Origin: Rhytidiadelphus loreus
Lineage: Eukaryota; Streptophyta; Bryopsida; Hypnales; Hylocomiaceae
Assembly: GCA_947034895.1 (NCBI GenBank)
Contig: OX344765.1
Location: forward strand, 20,093,001-20,157,000
DNA: 64,000 nucleotides
Reading direction: 5' to 3'
Below, one piece after another: positions 11,383-23,720 of the stretch. The notes under the pieces were generated by a model, which searched no databases, was not told where the DNA came from, and was given only the letters and a program-made list of their open reading frames with translations. Within the stretch, counting starts at the first letter, position 1; each line of letters opens with the position of its first letter. The position numbers and the translations under genes are program-made.

Positions 11383-13031
11383 ATGGCCTATGGAGATATG
11401 GCTGTGGCTGCAATTTTGCTCTCCATCACGCTTATGGCGAGCGTAGAAGAGTTTCTAGTATCTGCTCAAGCGCCATCTCCAACTACACCGGCAACCAGTC
11501 CGCCCATCACGTGCACTCTGCCCAGTTCCTCCATGGTCTCCAGCAATTACTGCAATTCCTATGATGAGCAGAGCATGGAAACGCAGACTGCGGACTGTGA
11601 CGGTTTCTTGACGGACCAAGAGCCCTCGCCTAGTGCCGCCTGCTGCAAAGGTCTGAATGAAGTTGCTTACAACCGAACCGCTTGCATATGCGCTTACACC
11701 TTCTACCCACCTTCTACGAGGAATGCGTCGCGGCAGCTGGACCTTCCCAGGCTGTGTAATGTGTTAACGAATCTGTGCGGCAAGTGTCCCACGTTTCTTG
11801 TTAACCGCTCAAATGGCACTAGTGCTGCCCCAGTCAGTAAGTCTTCTTGACTGTCCCTGTCATCTTTTGATTTTTTCATGGTTGTGTAGCGAGTTGCTTG
11901 CTCCTTTGCCCTTCAGGTTTTTTAGTCTTTTTCTGATTATCAAACGAGCTCGCGATCGAGTGAGGATTACTCCTAGAGTATGTGGCGATCGATTGAACTT
12001 AGTGTGGATGGTTGATTGATGAATTTTGAAGGGCGCATTTGAGCATTGCGGATGTTTGTGAGTTCGGTGAGCTGGCTTTGTTTTATATCTTGAATGAATA
12101 TGTGAAATCCAACCACTTCCATAGGTACAGCAATTTTTCGGTCCCGTGTTTTCTGAGCTGCCCGAATACCAACGTCGGGTCTCTCATGTTTTCAAGAGCG
12201 CGACTTCTTTAGATTCTCGAAGTGCAATTGACTACGTAAAGCGAATGTAGTTTTTGATCGACAATGCCTTTGTTGAGTGAGCTTCGAGAGGATTATCAAA
12301 TAGAGGGCGTTTGCCATATGGCTAGATCGTAAACTTTGCGATGGTTCTGCCGCTTTGACAGCTTAAATTGAACTTCGAATCTTCCTATCATTACTTCTAA
12401 GTAGATGTTTTTGTGAAAATTCTTATTTTCTTCAATGAAAACTGTACCGCATAGGTTTCTTGATATTCTGCTACTCAACATATATCAATAGACTTGCTAC
12501 ACTCCTTTTCTTCTCTTCACCTAACAGTTTGAATGTGTGAAAGTTGTGCTACAGGCAGTGATGACAGTGTGACAAGTTTGCAAGAAATTCATTATAAAGC
12601 GGCTTGAGTGCACGCATGATATTGCAGCTTCTCTTTATATTATGTTGCACCATATTGCTTTATGCTCATTGATCCAAGTCGAGGGATGAAAATCATTCGA
12701 TAGAGTTTTTGCCTTTTGCAATTTTTTTTTCAAAACGTGTGCATAATTGTGAATCTTGTAAGATTCATCTTTAGAGAGACCAATGTCCTTGATTCTTTTG
12801 TTCCGACGCTGACATTTCTATATGCTGTTGGTTTGTGAAGCTAATGTACCGACTTATTCCGACGGGAAATCGATGGCGTCCACGATAGGTGCCATTTCAC
12901 TGGCGGTCGTTTTTGGGTTGATCCTAGTGGGTGGTATCATTGGGCTAATCGTAAAGCTCGTCAAGAAAAGAAGAGCCAAGAACAACCCTCCAGGACCTTT
13001 CGAAGCTGCTCCACCTGGGGGAGCTTATTGA
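11383..13031 (+). CDS. Membrane-anchored nsLTP-like protein (8-Cys motif), two exons
   Basis: Exons 11383-11836 and 12841-13031 give 214 residues; the intron has donor CA|GTAAGT and acceptor GAAG|CT, phase 1. Residues 1-30 form a signal peptide. The ectodomain carries the plant 8-cysteine lipid-transfer/2S-albumin fold: C57, C72, CC87-88, CxC101-103, C125 and C132, plus extra C44 and C135 that may form a further disulphide. Sequons lie at N97, N114, N141 and N144. Residues 166-189 are a hydrophobic membrane span, followed by a basic KKRR stop-transfer and a Pro/Gly-rich tail. Family members bind or carry lipids at the cell surface and in cuticle or wall building. Most relatives are GPI-anchored, whereas this one looks like a type I membrane protein. 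The start ATG sits in a good plant context (CCACTATGGCC). Confidence 0.85.
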
Positions 13032-13335
13032 AGACTCTTACTTCGCTCAAGGTAACTTCCTCGACACGCACTTCGTCATTGAAATGACAAATACTCAGAT
13101 GGTGGTCTGTTGCGTGTGTAAATATATTGTGGATCAGAAGACCTCTCTGCTTAGGTGAAAGTGCTAGGCCTGGAATCACCCTGGCCTAAGCACTGCTAGC
13201 TTCCACTTAATTCTCAATTTACTGGATGCTCTCCACAATGGACTCCGCATCCTGTTACGAAAGGCAATGTAATGATTCAGAACCAGTTTTGCAGAATGTA
13301 GCGTATGGCTCGTATGTTGTAGACTCCTCTTACTC

Positions 13336-13341
13336 AATAAA
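13336..13341 (+). terminator. AATAAA poly(A) signal of the nsLTP-like gene
   Basis: Perfect AATAAA about 305 bases after the stop codon of the nsLTP-like gene, within a plausible 3' UTR. Confidence 0.5.
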
Positions 13342-13801
13342 TTTGACCTCTTTTTGGCTATTCATTCCTTCAATTTGCTCGTGGTGTGGAACGAGAATCT
13401 ATTTTACTGTACTTCTGCTGCCCTCCTTAATTGAGATAATCTGCTTTTGCCTCGAGTCACGACATTTCCAACAATATGCAAGGTATTTTAGGTAAGATTC
13501 TGTAGTAGTTTGGTGGATGTCTTCAATACTGAGTTTCACTTGCACTTTGGTGAAGAACACTATGTTCTGAGAGATTGTGAATGGGAAACGCATCGACCTC
13601 AATTTCTGTTTCATGCTGTTCACCAAGTATGAATTTCTTGCGCAATTTCAAGGTGTAAGAATTTCGTTAGCAATTTTAAAGTGTGAGGTCGATCGCTGTA
13701 AGCGATGACCCCGTTTTTATTCTAAGATCAATGGCCATAGATACTTAAAGCATTTGCCGATAATTCCAAGCAAGACTAGAGAAGGGCTGCAACGGTATTA
13801 A

Positions 13802-14700
13802 CCCCTAAAGGTTTCACGACTGTTTTATCAAAAAAAAACTACAAGTTCCCATTTCTAGTACATTAGCTACAATGAAAGAATCCCTACTATTTTTGCATAT
13901 CCAACTTTAAGATTTTGCATGACAGAGAATGTGTGAAAAAATTTAAGAAACTTTGACTATGTAGATTGTAAGATATTACTTAGTATTGACAGTGAAAAAA
14001 AATGAAATTTGGACCTAGCAATCTTAGGTTTTGAGACTTTAAATCCTCTTAACTAAATTTTTTTGCAATACAAAGCTTTGAGGTTTAAAACTTTATGGTG
14101 AAGAGTTGAGTTGAGAATTTTCAAAAAAAAAAATAAACAAAAAAAAAATAGATTTTCATCTTAAATTTATTTTTTAAGTACAAATAGATACAAGGTGGAA
14201 GGGAAAATTAATCACAAATAGTTCTAAAGTGGAATTTAAACATTTCAATTCTAATGGTGAGATTGTTGTAGCAAGTAATCTATACTTGATGGACCTTTTT
14301 GTTTTGAAAATTTGTGAAAATTGAGCTTAGAAACAAATCCTATATGATATTTTTTTAGAAAAATGCTTTGATTGTATAGAAAACAAGAGTCTTTATAACT
14401 TTCTTATAATTGATCCAAATTGAATGAATCAAAGCTTTTAACGTAGACATGAATATAAACTTCAAGGAGATTTTTTTTTTTAAATTAATTTATTTTGAGT
14501 ATTTTGTTTGTTGCTTGAGATTGAGCATTTTGACTTTAGGAGGGCAAATTTTTTTCCTTGGATGTCAAATGAAATGAAAATTATATTCCTAGAAATCATA
14601 TACATTCTCTATCCTCTAAAACAAAATTTTAAAATTTTAAAATTTAAATGATTCTACTTATGATTTTGTGGAAGGGGTCCATTTATTTCTAGTGTTGAGA
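13802..14700. repeat. Truncated copy of the TTAA-flanked repeat family
   Basis: TTAA at 13798-13801 is followed by CCCCTAAAGG, the same terminus as the 5601-6176 element. The interior (for example the GGTGAGATTGTTGTAG stretch near 14255) resembles 17540-18468. The far end was not found. Confidence 0.45.
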
Positions 14701-16328
14701 GCTCTTTGAGAGCCTCAAATACACTAGAACTTGGGGAAAAAATTGCATTGTAAGTTCATTTAAATTTTTTGTAGAGAATTCCACAAAGTGGTTATGGTTT
14801 TCTATATTATATCTTTCAACCTCATATTTTTTTCATGCTCATAATTTTAGGTTTGTCATATAAAAAGATGATTGAAAGACTATACATCATAATTGTAGTT
14901 TTCACATCTTCATGATCAAACAATATAATCATTGAATCCATAAGCAATACTGTTGTATTATCTTTTCTTATGTGATCCATAACTTGTGAGTCTTGTTTGA
15001 ATTCATGTGGTTATAATTTCAAAAAATGGATAAAATCTTATCATCTTTGACTTTAGGATTTGTTTAGAGTAATTTTCAAGAAGCTTCAAAAATGTCTTCA
15101 ACATTTATGAGTTAAACCCAAAATTTTGTCCTTTCCCTTGCACATCATGTTGTCTTCTTCTAGTCCTATAGAATATGAAAATATGTGCTATTTATCCACA
15201 TTTCATTGCCACCCCTGCAATCCAGTATTTGATTATTTGTAAGGCAACAAGGTAAGAAAGTATGCATTTAATCTTGTAGATAATAAAGACTATCTAATGA
15301 ATGACTTTCAAGATTCTTCTAAAAACAAATAATGTGCCTAGAAACAAGTAATAATTGGTGAATTTTGGTGATAGGTGTTGTTCTTTCAAGTTTAAGGTAT
15401 GGGCAACCAAGGTTACCTTTTGCTATTCCATATTTCATAGTAGTCAAGGTAAAACTCTATAACTTTGAATTTAATAAAATAAAATAATTTATACTTTGAA
15501 TCTAAAAAATAATAATATAATATCATTTTTAGTCACTACACTAAAAATGACCATTTTGGAGCAACTTTCAAATCCAACGGTCAATTTTAGTATAAAATTG
15601 TGAGATTCTATTTTTTGGTGACTTTCATTGGTACTTGATTTAGAAGGGGAATGATTTGTGTTCAATTCTGAGATTGTCATTCATTACTAGTATTTGAATT
15701 TTCTTGAAATTAACCCTGATGTACATAAAAAAACAAAAAATAGCTTATGAAGGGTCAAAGAAAATTCTTTCCTATTAAGAAATGAATGATTTTCATCCAT
15801 TTTTTTAGAATTCCTTGATTGTGTATACACCATTGAGAGGTGGAAAGTCTTTTGAGCAACTATGAATTTTTTTAGAGAAAAGGATGCTAAATCCATAGAA
15901 CACAAAAGATGTATTTCTAACGTATTTAACAACTTCTACCTCTTTAAGTTTGCTCTAAATCTTGCTTTTAAATGATCATTTCAAAATTTGAATGCAACTA
16001 ATAAAAATTACTAGTGAAAAAACACTACTCCAATTTATGCTAGATTTGGTGGAATTTTGTTTATTTGGATTTTGTTTTGATTTTTTCTTCTATTTGATTC
16101 TTTTTAAATTTATTATTTAATATTGATTAAAACCTTTTAAGTTTAGCAGATTTTAGCAAGTTTTAATAGAAATCTACTGAGAAGAAAACAAAAAATTTAA
16201 CATAACTTCTTTGATTCTTTGTTGGAATGTGGTAAAAGAAAGATGTTTTAACAAATATTAATAGATTATAATAGAATCAACTGTAATAAAAGACAAAAAT
16301 AAATCAGTAAATAGAAGTGGTGGTTTGT
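14700..16328. other. AT-rich non-coding stretch
   Basis: No coding or RNA gene recognised. A CACTACACTAAAAATG string at about 15534 resembles the pogo-like terminus at 16329 and may be an isolated terminal fragment. Confidence 0.4.
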
Positions 16329-17539
16329 ACTACACTAAAAAGAGTATTTAATATTGGATTACATTTAGTGTAATTACCACCCTACTTGACCCTACACTAA
16401 ATGTCAATTTTAGGATGTAGTGCTAAACTTCAATGCGCCGCCTTTGTGTTGTCTTCACTTTTGTCATCTCCTTCCTTGGACTTCTTCCCTGGACTTTGTT
16501 TGCAATCTGCTTCTGTGACCTTACCTTGTATGTTGCCTTTTGGGCCTCTCTTCCATTCCGACTTGGTTACCTTACCTACAGCTTGGCTTCTTCTCCTCTG
16601 TTGCTATCCCACTTCTCCGCACTTACAATTCCTTGAGTGAGTGAATTTTTTGTGGTGAGGGTGGGGGTTTATACTTCCGCATTCCCGCCTTCCGTGAGTG
16701 GTTTGAATCTCCCGCCTATTCCCGCTCCCACTTGCTCCATTGCTCCTTGTTGTGGCAATTTCGGCTTCATCTAGGTTTGTTTTCCCCTATTCATTGATCC
16801 ATCGACCTTTTTTTTTTTTTGCTCATCTTCCCAGCGACTTGTCGACATTTTTGCTGATCTTTTGCTTCCCATTTTAGGAATCTGCCATGGCCGACGCCCC
16901 ACCAAGCAATTCTACACCCCGATGCTTACAACAAGTTTCTACAATTGCTATTCGCAAACGCATCATCACTTGGATGGTTCAAGATGAACTTGTGCACAGC
17001 TTTCCTGGGCTTTACATTCGCACAATCAATACATTTCCCGAGCATTTTCGAGCTCAAAGGAATGCCAACCTTGTTCGGGCTTCCCGGTGGTGGACTCAAT
17101 GTCAACAATTTTGCAATGAAGGAGAGGCGGACAACACATCTCCACCAATTTCATGTAGTCGGAGCCACGATGGTAGGCGAAAACAACTCCGCATAAAGGT
17201 AGTTCTCGGTCATGGGCCCAAGCGAGCTGAATGGGTACTTTGGATCTACCCTATACTTTTGGATGCATTTGACAAATTTAAAAAGGCTGGGGTCAAATTT
17301 TCATCCAAATTACTCATTGAGCTAGCTATGACCATCTTATTAAATCCTACCCAGGGTTGTTCGCTGCGACAGCGCGACAGACAGACGTCGCGCAACGTCT
17401 AGTCGAGCTCGCGCGACGTCACGAAAAGTCAAATTTACCTTTGACTTTATATAAAATTACCCCCCTCCAGCTGGATGCCATGTGGCATCTACATGGCAAA
17501 CTCAAGGGGCGCATACGGGTACTAGGCAACTGCATATAG

Positions 17540-18468
17540 GGGCGACTGGAGGTAGGGGCGACCTCTTGTAGGAGTGATTTGTAGTGCAATTCAAAACTGC
17601 CACTTCTGTTGCAGTCATCCAAGAAAATAGAAAAAATATTTTTTGGAGAATCTAACCGTAAGATCTTGTACTTAAGTTGTCTAAGATCATGTGGTAAAAA
17701 TTTCATAAAGTTTGGCCATATAGATTGGAAGATATTAGCATTCAAAGTTGGAAAAAAAAATTGAACTTTGGCTTGCAATTTCAGATGACTTTGACCACCA
17801 TTTGTGGAAAAAAATTGCACTATAAACTCTAAATTTTAAAAAATTATGTTGAAAAATTGAATTGAAAGTTTAAGCAAAAAATTTCAATAGAAACACACTT
17901 GATTTTCATTCTTTAAGAAATTGTTGAATAGAAGTTGGTCTATGATTGAATGAAAAATTAAATTGTTAATAGCTCTAATTTGGAATTGAAACACAATAAG
18001 CACAATGGTGAGATTGTTCTAGTAGACAAACTTAACTATATTAAACAATTTTCAAAAAAGTTGTATAAATTGCATTCAAAAATATATCATATAAGATGTT
18101 TTTTCAAAAAATTGTTTAGATTGTCTAAAAGACAAGATTGTCCATAATTTTTTCATTGCTAGTCCAAATGGAATGAATCAAAGCTTCACATGTAGATAAA
18201 AATATAATATTTGAGGGAAAAAAATTTAATATTAATTGACTTATTGTAATTTTTTTGTTGCTTGCTAACCTCTATTTTCAGCTGAGGGTGGCATAAATTT
18301 TGCTTTTGGACACCAATTGAAGAAAAATTTATATTCTTCCAAAGATGATGTATTCTTCTATCCTCCAAAAAAGTTCAAAAAATGAAAATGAAAATTGAGA
18401 CTATATGCACCTACTTGAATTCTTTAAAGTCCTTCAAAAGGACTCAAGTTGGTCCTTTAGGGGTTAAA
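17540..18468. repeat. Left subterminal inverted repeat of the hAT element
   Basis: Pairs, imperfectly and in opposite orientation, with about 21930-22830. For example GGTGAGATTGTTCTAG near 18006 matches the complement near 22380. It ends CCTTTAGGGG followed by TTAA near 18470, the terminus of the TTAA-flanked family, so the arms may be captured copies of that family. Confidence 0.55.
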
Positions 18469-19147
18469 ACTCAACTTTATTTTTGTACACTTTTACACAC
18501 ATTAGTTTAGAAGCAAATAAATTAAAGTACATTGTTTGGAAAAAATTACAAAATATTTGCACAAAAGAATTCAAATTCAAGATTCAATACATAGACCTTG
18601 GCACCTAGCGTTTTGAATATTTAATATTTTTTCTAAATGGCACATCATATAAAAAGTGGTTAATATATTTACTTTCCTTTTCAAAATTTAGAAGCATGAA
18701 ATGTGACCTATGTTTTTATTTGTACTAACATAATAACAACATACCCTATTACAAAACATCAATGCGATAAACAACTTCAGGGGCTTTATCAACCATGAGT
18801 AGCTTTACCACCTATCTACATATTAGTTGCTTCTTTGAATTAGGTTCAATGACTATATCCAACTTCCTCACAAAGTACCTCATTACTAATGTGTTTTCAA
18901 ATATTCCATTGTCATATTTGAGTAGTTGCGTGGATTAGTGTCTCTATAGTAGCACCTGCGGCCTTACTATAGGTAACTAAAATAAAAAAAGTCCTTTTAT
19001 TAATGACCACATCGTCAAATATTTGTTTCTACTAAGGATCTCTCATTAAAAAGCGTATAATCTTTGTCCTCACTTGTTGGTGACCAACTTTGAATTAGAA
19101 GCACATGTCATTATGTCACCATATGCTTAGTGTTGTCAATTTTAGTT

Positions 19148-19905
19148 GCCCCTAGAAACCCCCAAACGGCCCAAATTTGCCAATTTTTGGACAAAAGGAG
19201 GGCCATTCTTTCCACCTCCACCCGCGGTCGCCCTTAAGCACTCGCCCTGACCCGCGTTGTCCTCCATGAGAGGTCGCCCAAGACCCGAAGTCGCCCCTAG
19301 AAACCCCCAAACGGCCCAAATTTGCCAATTTTTGGACAAAAGGAGGGCCATTCTTTCCACCTCCACCCGCGGTCGCCCTTAAGCACTCGCCCTGACCCGC
19401 GTTGTCTTCCATGAGAGGTCGCCCAAGACCCGAAGTCGCCCCTAGAAACCCCCAAACGGCCCAAATTTGCCAATTTTTGGACAAAAGGAGGGCCATTCTT
19501 TCCACCTCCACCCGCGGTCGCCTTTAAGCACTCGCCCTGACTCGCGTTCTCCTCCATGAGAGGTCGCCCAAGACCCGAAGTCGCCCCTAGAAACCCCCAA
19601 ACGACCCAAATTTGCCAATTTTTGGACAAAAGGAGGGCCATTTTTTTCACCTCCACCCGTAGTCGCCCCTTACCCGAGGTCGCCCTTAAGCACTCGCCCT
19701 GACCCGCGTTCTCCTCCATGAGAGGTCGCCCAAGACCCGAAGTCGCCCCTAGAAACCCCCAAATGGCCCAAATTTGCCAATTTTTGGACAAAAGGAAGGC
19801 CATTCTTTCCACCTCCACTCGCGGTCGCCCCTTATCCGAGGTCGCCCTTAAGCACTCGCCCTGACCCGCGTTCTCCTCCATGAGAGGTCGCCCAAGACTC
19901 AAAGT
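19148..19905. repeat. 145-bp tandem array inside the hAT element
   Basis: Five GC-rich units start near 19148, 19293, 19438, 19583 and 19745. The first three spacings are exactly 145 bp; later units gain about 17 bp by an internal duplication. Every unit contains several GTCGCCC words. The long minus-strand open frames across it are repeat artefacts, since the period is not a multiple of three. Confidence 0.85.
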
Positions 19906-20289
19906 TACTTGAAAAACTCATTGGATTGCAATTTCTGGGTGATGAAAGTAGAAATTGACAACTTCATTATAGTCAATTACTTTTGTTTTAGTTTGCTAGG
20001 TACATTAGTGGACGTACCTTGTTAGGTGAGCTAAGTAAATGGACCTTGATGAGATCAGATTTCATAGCTTTGACACCTAATCTCATTTATTAGAAATGAA
20101 AGCTCTTCTAAAAATCTAGTTGCTTTGGATTCTCTCTAGTACTGCTTGTATTTGATAATATCTTGTTTGATCTATTAATTAGCTCTAGTATATAAATTTT
20201 ATGGCAAGATGTCATCTTCTATCGAATACTCAAGTTTTGCAAATATGCAATTTTGTTAAATATATATCAATGGTTCATTTTCATTTATT

Positions 20290-21920
20290 CGGTTGGGATT
20301 ATATGATATGAAATAAATCAAATAAGAAAGATCATACATATCTCTCCATCTATTTTTTTGTATTTTAGAAATCATTTGATAAATTATATACTTATAGAAT
20401 GACTATTTGAGATTTGTTTAAATCCATAGGGGAAATTTTCATTTAAATCTCTTCCCCATTAATTTAGAAGTGAATATGGTAAATAATTCATAAGTACAAA
20501 GATGTTTGGAGAATCAAGAAAATTAAATGGGGAAGGTATTGCAAATATTTTCATGCATTATTTTGTATCTTGAAAAACAATTCATAAATTATAGACCCCT
20601 TTAGTAGGATAATTCGTTGAAATTTGCATAAATTAAATCAAAAGGGGAAGTTTTCATTTAAATTCCTTCCCCACTAATTTTTTAAGTTAGAGATGAAGGT
20701 GGTAAATAATTCATAAGTACATAGATGTTTGGAGAATCAAGAAAATTAAATGGGGAAGGTATTGCAAATATTTTCATGCATTATTTTGTATTTTGAAATA
20801 CACTTTATAAATTATAGACCCCTTTAGTAGGATAATTTGTTGAAATTTGCATAAATTAAATCAAAAGGGGAGGTTTTCATTTAAATTCCTTCCCCACTAA
20901 TTTTTTAAATTAAAGATGAAGGTGGTAAATAATTCATGAGTACAAAGAAGCTTGGAGAATCAAGAAAATTAAATGGGGAAGGTATTGCAAATATCTTCAT
21001 GCATTATTTTGTATCTTGAAAAACAATTTATAAATAATACACCCATAGGATAAGTCTTTGAGATTTGCATAAATCAAAAAGAGAAGTTTTCATTTAAATT
21101 CCTTCCCCACTAATTTTTTGAATTAAAGATGAAGGTGGTAAATAATTCATAAGTAGTTGAGTACAAAGAAGCTTGGAGAATCAAGAAAATTAAATGGGGA
21201 AGGTATTGCAAATATCTTCATGCATTATTTTGTATCTTGAAAAATAATTTATAAATAATACACCCATAGGATAAGTCTTTGAGATTTGCATAAATCAAAA
21301 GGGGAAGTTTTAATTCTAATCTCTTCCTTCTAATTTTTAAGTTAGAGATAAAGGTGGTAAATAATTCATAAGTAGTTGAGTACAAGGATGCTTGGAGAAT
21401 CGAGAAAATTAAATGGGGAAGGTATTGCAAATATCTCCATTCATTATTTTGTATTTTGAAATACATTTGATAAATAATACTCCCATAGGATGATTATTTG
21501 AGATTGCATATATTAAATCAAATGGAATAATTCTTATTTAAATTTCTTTCTTCTAATTTTTAAGCTTGAAATTAAAGTGGTAAATAATACATGAGTATGA
21601 TGAATTGATGATACTTGGAAGATAGTGAAATTCAAAATGGAAAGCTCTTTCTAAAATCTACATTTTATTATTTTGTATTTTAAAATCTACTTCATAAATA
21701 ATACCCTGGTAGGATGACTTTTAGAGATTTGCGTAATTCAAGAGGAAAAGCTCTAATTTAAATCTCTTTCCTCTATTTTTAAATTTTAGATGAAGGTGGT
21801 AAATTATACATAAGTATGATGATGCATAGAGAATAGAGAAAATCAAATAGGAATGTTTTTATACAAATCTTCAGAGGGTGTTCAAATTTAAAATCCACTT
21901 GTTAAATAATACACTGATAG
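20290..21920. repeat. About 222-bp AT-rich tandem array inside the hAT element
   Basis: Units recur near 20521, 20744, 20967, 21188 and 21407 (spacing 219-223 bp), recognisable by AATTAAATGGGGAAGGTATT, with more diverged units on both sides. Non-coding. Confidence 0.8.
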
Positions 21921-21929
21921 GATGTTAAT

Positions 21930-22830
21930 CTCTAAATTCTCATTGTCTTCACAAGGGGCAAATGGATTTTGGCCAAGTACCTATATGGTCAAATTTTTAT
22001 GAAAAGATAGGAAAAAAAAATTAGCTTTCTAGGAATGTAATTTTAATTTTAATTGGTGCCTAGAAGCAAGAGTTATACAACAATTAGCTTTGATCTAAAT
22101 TAAATCATTTGGATGAGCAAAAACAAATCTTGAAAAATTTGAATTAAAAATTAATTTTTTTTCTCATATATTTTATTTTATTTTCATATGGAAAGCTTTT
22201 ATTCATTTCATTTGGATTTATGATATGAAGAGGTTGCCAAGAAGTTGTAGAGCATCTTGTTTTGCAAGCAATTATAATATTGATTTGTAAAATATAGGTA
22301 TAGGATTTGTTTTTGAGTTCAATTTTCAGAAAAATTCAAAACAAATAGGTCCACCAAATCAACATTGATTGTTAGAACAATCTCACTATTGGAATTCGTG
22401 AGTTTTAATTCCATCTTAGAGCTATTAATGATTTAGTTTTTCCCTCTATGATACCTTCTTCTACTAAATAAATTTTTAAATAATGAAAATTACATTATAT
22501 TTTAAACTTTTATTTTTTCTATATTTTCAACTCAATTTTGAATGATGAAAAAAAACTAAATTTAAGATCTACAATTCAAACTATTTGAGTTAAGAAGATT
22601 TGAAGTCTTAAACTAGTTTGCCATTGTGCCAAAAAAACACAATTTCTTCACTTTGAATGCATTTATCTTGCAATCTATGTAGTCAAAATGTCTGAAATTT
22701 TTTCCATGCATTCTCAAACTATTCTATTGCAAGATCCTATGGTAACATATGGAAAAAAAATACCATTCTAAATTTTTTTTCTCTTTGCAATTTGCACAAA
22801 AATGATAGTTTTGAGTGTTTTTTGACAATT
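21930..22830. repeat. Right subterminal inverted repeat of the hAT element
   Basis: Reverse-complement partner of 17540-18468. Its left end (TTAA then TCTCTAAATTCTC) corresponds to the TTAA-flanked family terminus seen at 5601. Confidence 0.55.
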
Positions 22831-22839
22831 GCAACAAGG

Positions 22840-23029
22840 AGGTCGCCCCCCTGGACCAGAAGTCGCCCCTCTAGACCAGCAGTCGCCCCCTTGGACCAGA
22901 GGTCGCCCCCTTGGACCAGCAGTCGCCCCCTTGGACCAAAGGTCGCCCCTCTAGACCAGCAGTCGCCCCCTTGGACCAGAGGTCGCCCCCTTGGACCAGC
23001 AGTCGCCCCCTTGGACCAGAGGTCGCCCT
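22840..23029. repeat. 20-bp tandem array with GTCGCCC core
   Basis: About 9.5 units of 20 bp (GTCGCCCCCTTGGACCAG type), alternating AG and CA at the junctions so that a 40-bp dimer period is visible. It shares the GTCGCCC word with the 145-bp array 3 kb away. Confidence 0.85.
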
Positions 23030-23499
23030 AATTTTAGAACCCGTACTCGTCCCATTTGTACTTGCACGCGCCTCCATCCGCGGTCGCCCAAGGCTGAAGT
23101 ACATGCGCCCCTACCCGCAGTCGCCCAAGTTGGCTTTCCACGTCATTTTGTAAACCTTGCCACGTAGGCAAAATCTATTTACTGTGGGGTAAATTTTTTT
23201 ACCCCTCCGCGACGCGATGTCAAGTAAACTCGACACTTGGTGACACGCGACACGCGACGTCAAACGTCATACACGACGCCTAAACCCAAAAATATGTCAG
23301 ACAAGACAACCCTGATCCTACCTCTCCATATACAACCGAATCTCGTGATCCAAAGGACAATGTCCTATTCACGGCCAAGTTGACCCCAAGTTGGGTTCAA
23401 CAATTTATGCATGTGCACAACATTGTTTTGTTGTCACAAAGGGGACGTTTGTCTTGTAGTCCCGAGAAGGAACTACAAATTGAGATGGCAACAACTTAC

Positions 23500-23720
23500 C
23501 ACTACAAGAGAAAGGGGTGTTTTAAGTAGGGTTTTAAGTATAGTCCTAGACACAAGATATTAAGTAATGACCTTTAAGTCAAATTTCAGCAAAAAATTAC
23601 TAAAAAGACATGTGTTTAGGTCATTTTTTGCTGAAATTTGACTTATAGGTCATTACTTAATATCATGTGTCTAGGACCATACTTAAAACCTTGCTTAAAA
23701 CACCCCTTTCTCTTGTAGTG
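23500..23720. mobile_element. 221-bp CACTA-type MITE, near palindrome
   Basis: Begins CACTACAAGAGAAAGGGGTG and ends with its exact complement. The two halves pair almost completely. CACTACAAGA is the usual EnSpm/CACTA terminus. It interrupts the pogo-like transposase after a TAC codon; on the right, TAC reappears six bases beyond the terminus (23727-23729), fitting a 3-bp TAC duplication plus the filler AAATTA. Confidence 0.75.

Larger units (their letters stand above)
17352..23314. mobile_element. Non-autonomous hAT element, 5963 bp
   Basis: The termini are CAGGGTTGT at 17352 and its complement ACAACCCTG ending at 23314, typical hAT inverted repeats. The 8-bp target duplication ATCCTACC is exact on both sides (17344-17351 and 23315-23322), and removing one copy restores the host transposase frame. 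CG-rich subterminal stretches with repeated GCGAC/CGACGT words lie at 17358-17420 and 23205-23280. Inside are inverted subterminal repeats of about 900 bp and three tandem arrays. No hAT transposase frame is present, so it must move in trans. Confidence 0.9.

Noticed and set aside
15534..15640. Second pogo-like or CACTA element starting CACTACACTAAAAATG
   Set aside because: No matching opposite terminus or target duplication was found.
19142..19902. Minus-strand frames up to 201 codons in the hAT interior
   Set aside because: They are repeat translations; the 145-bp unit is not a multiple of three, so the same peptide appears in shifted frames.
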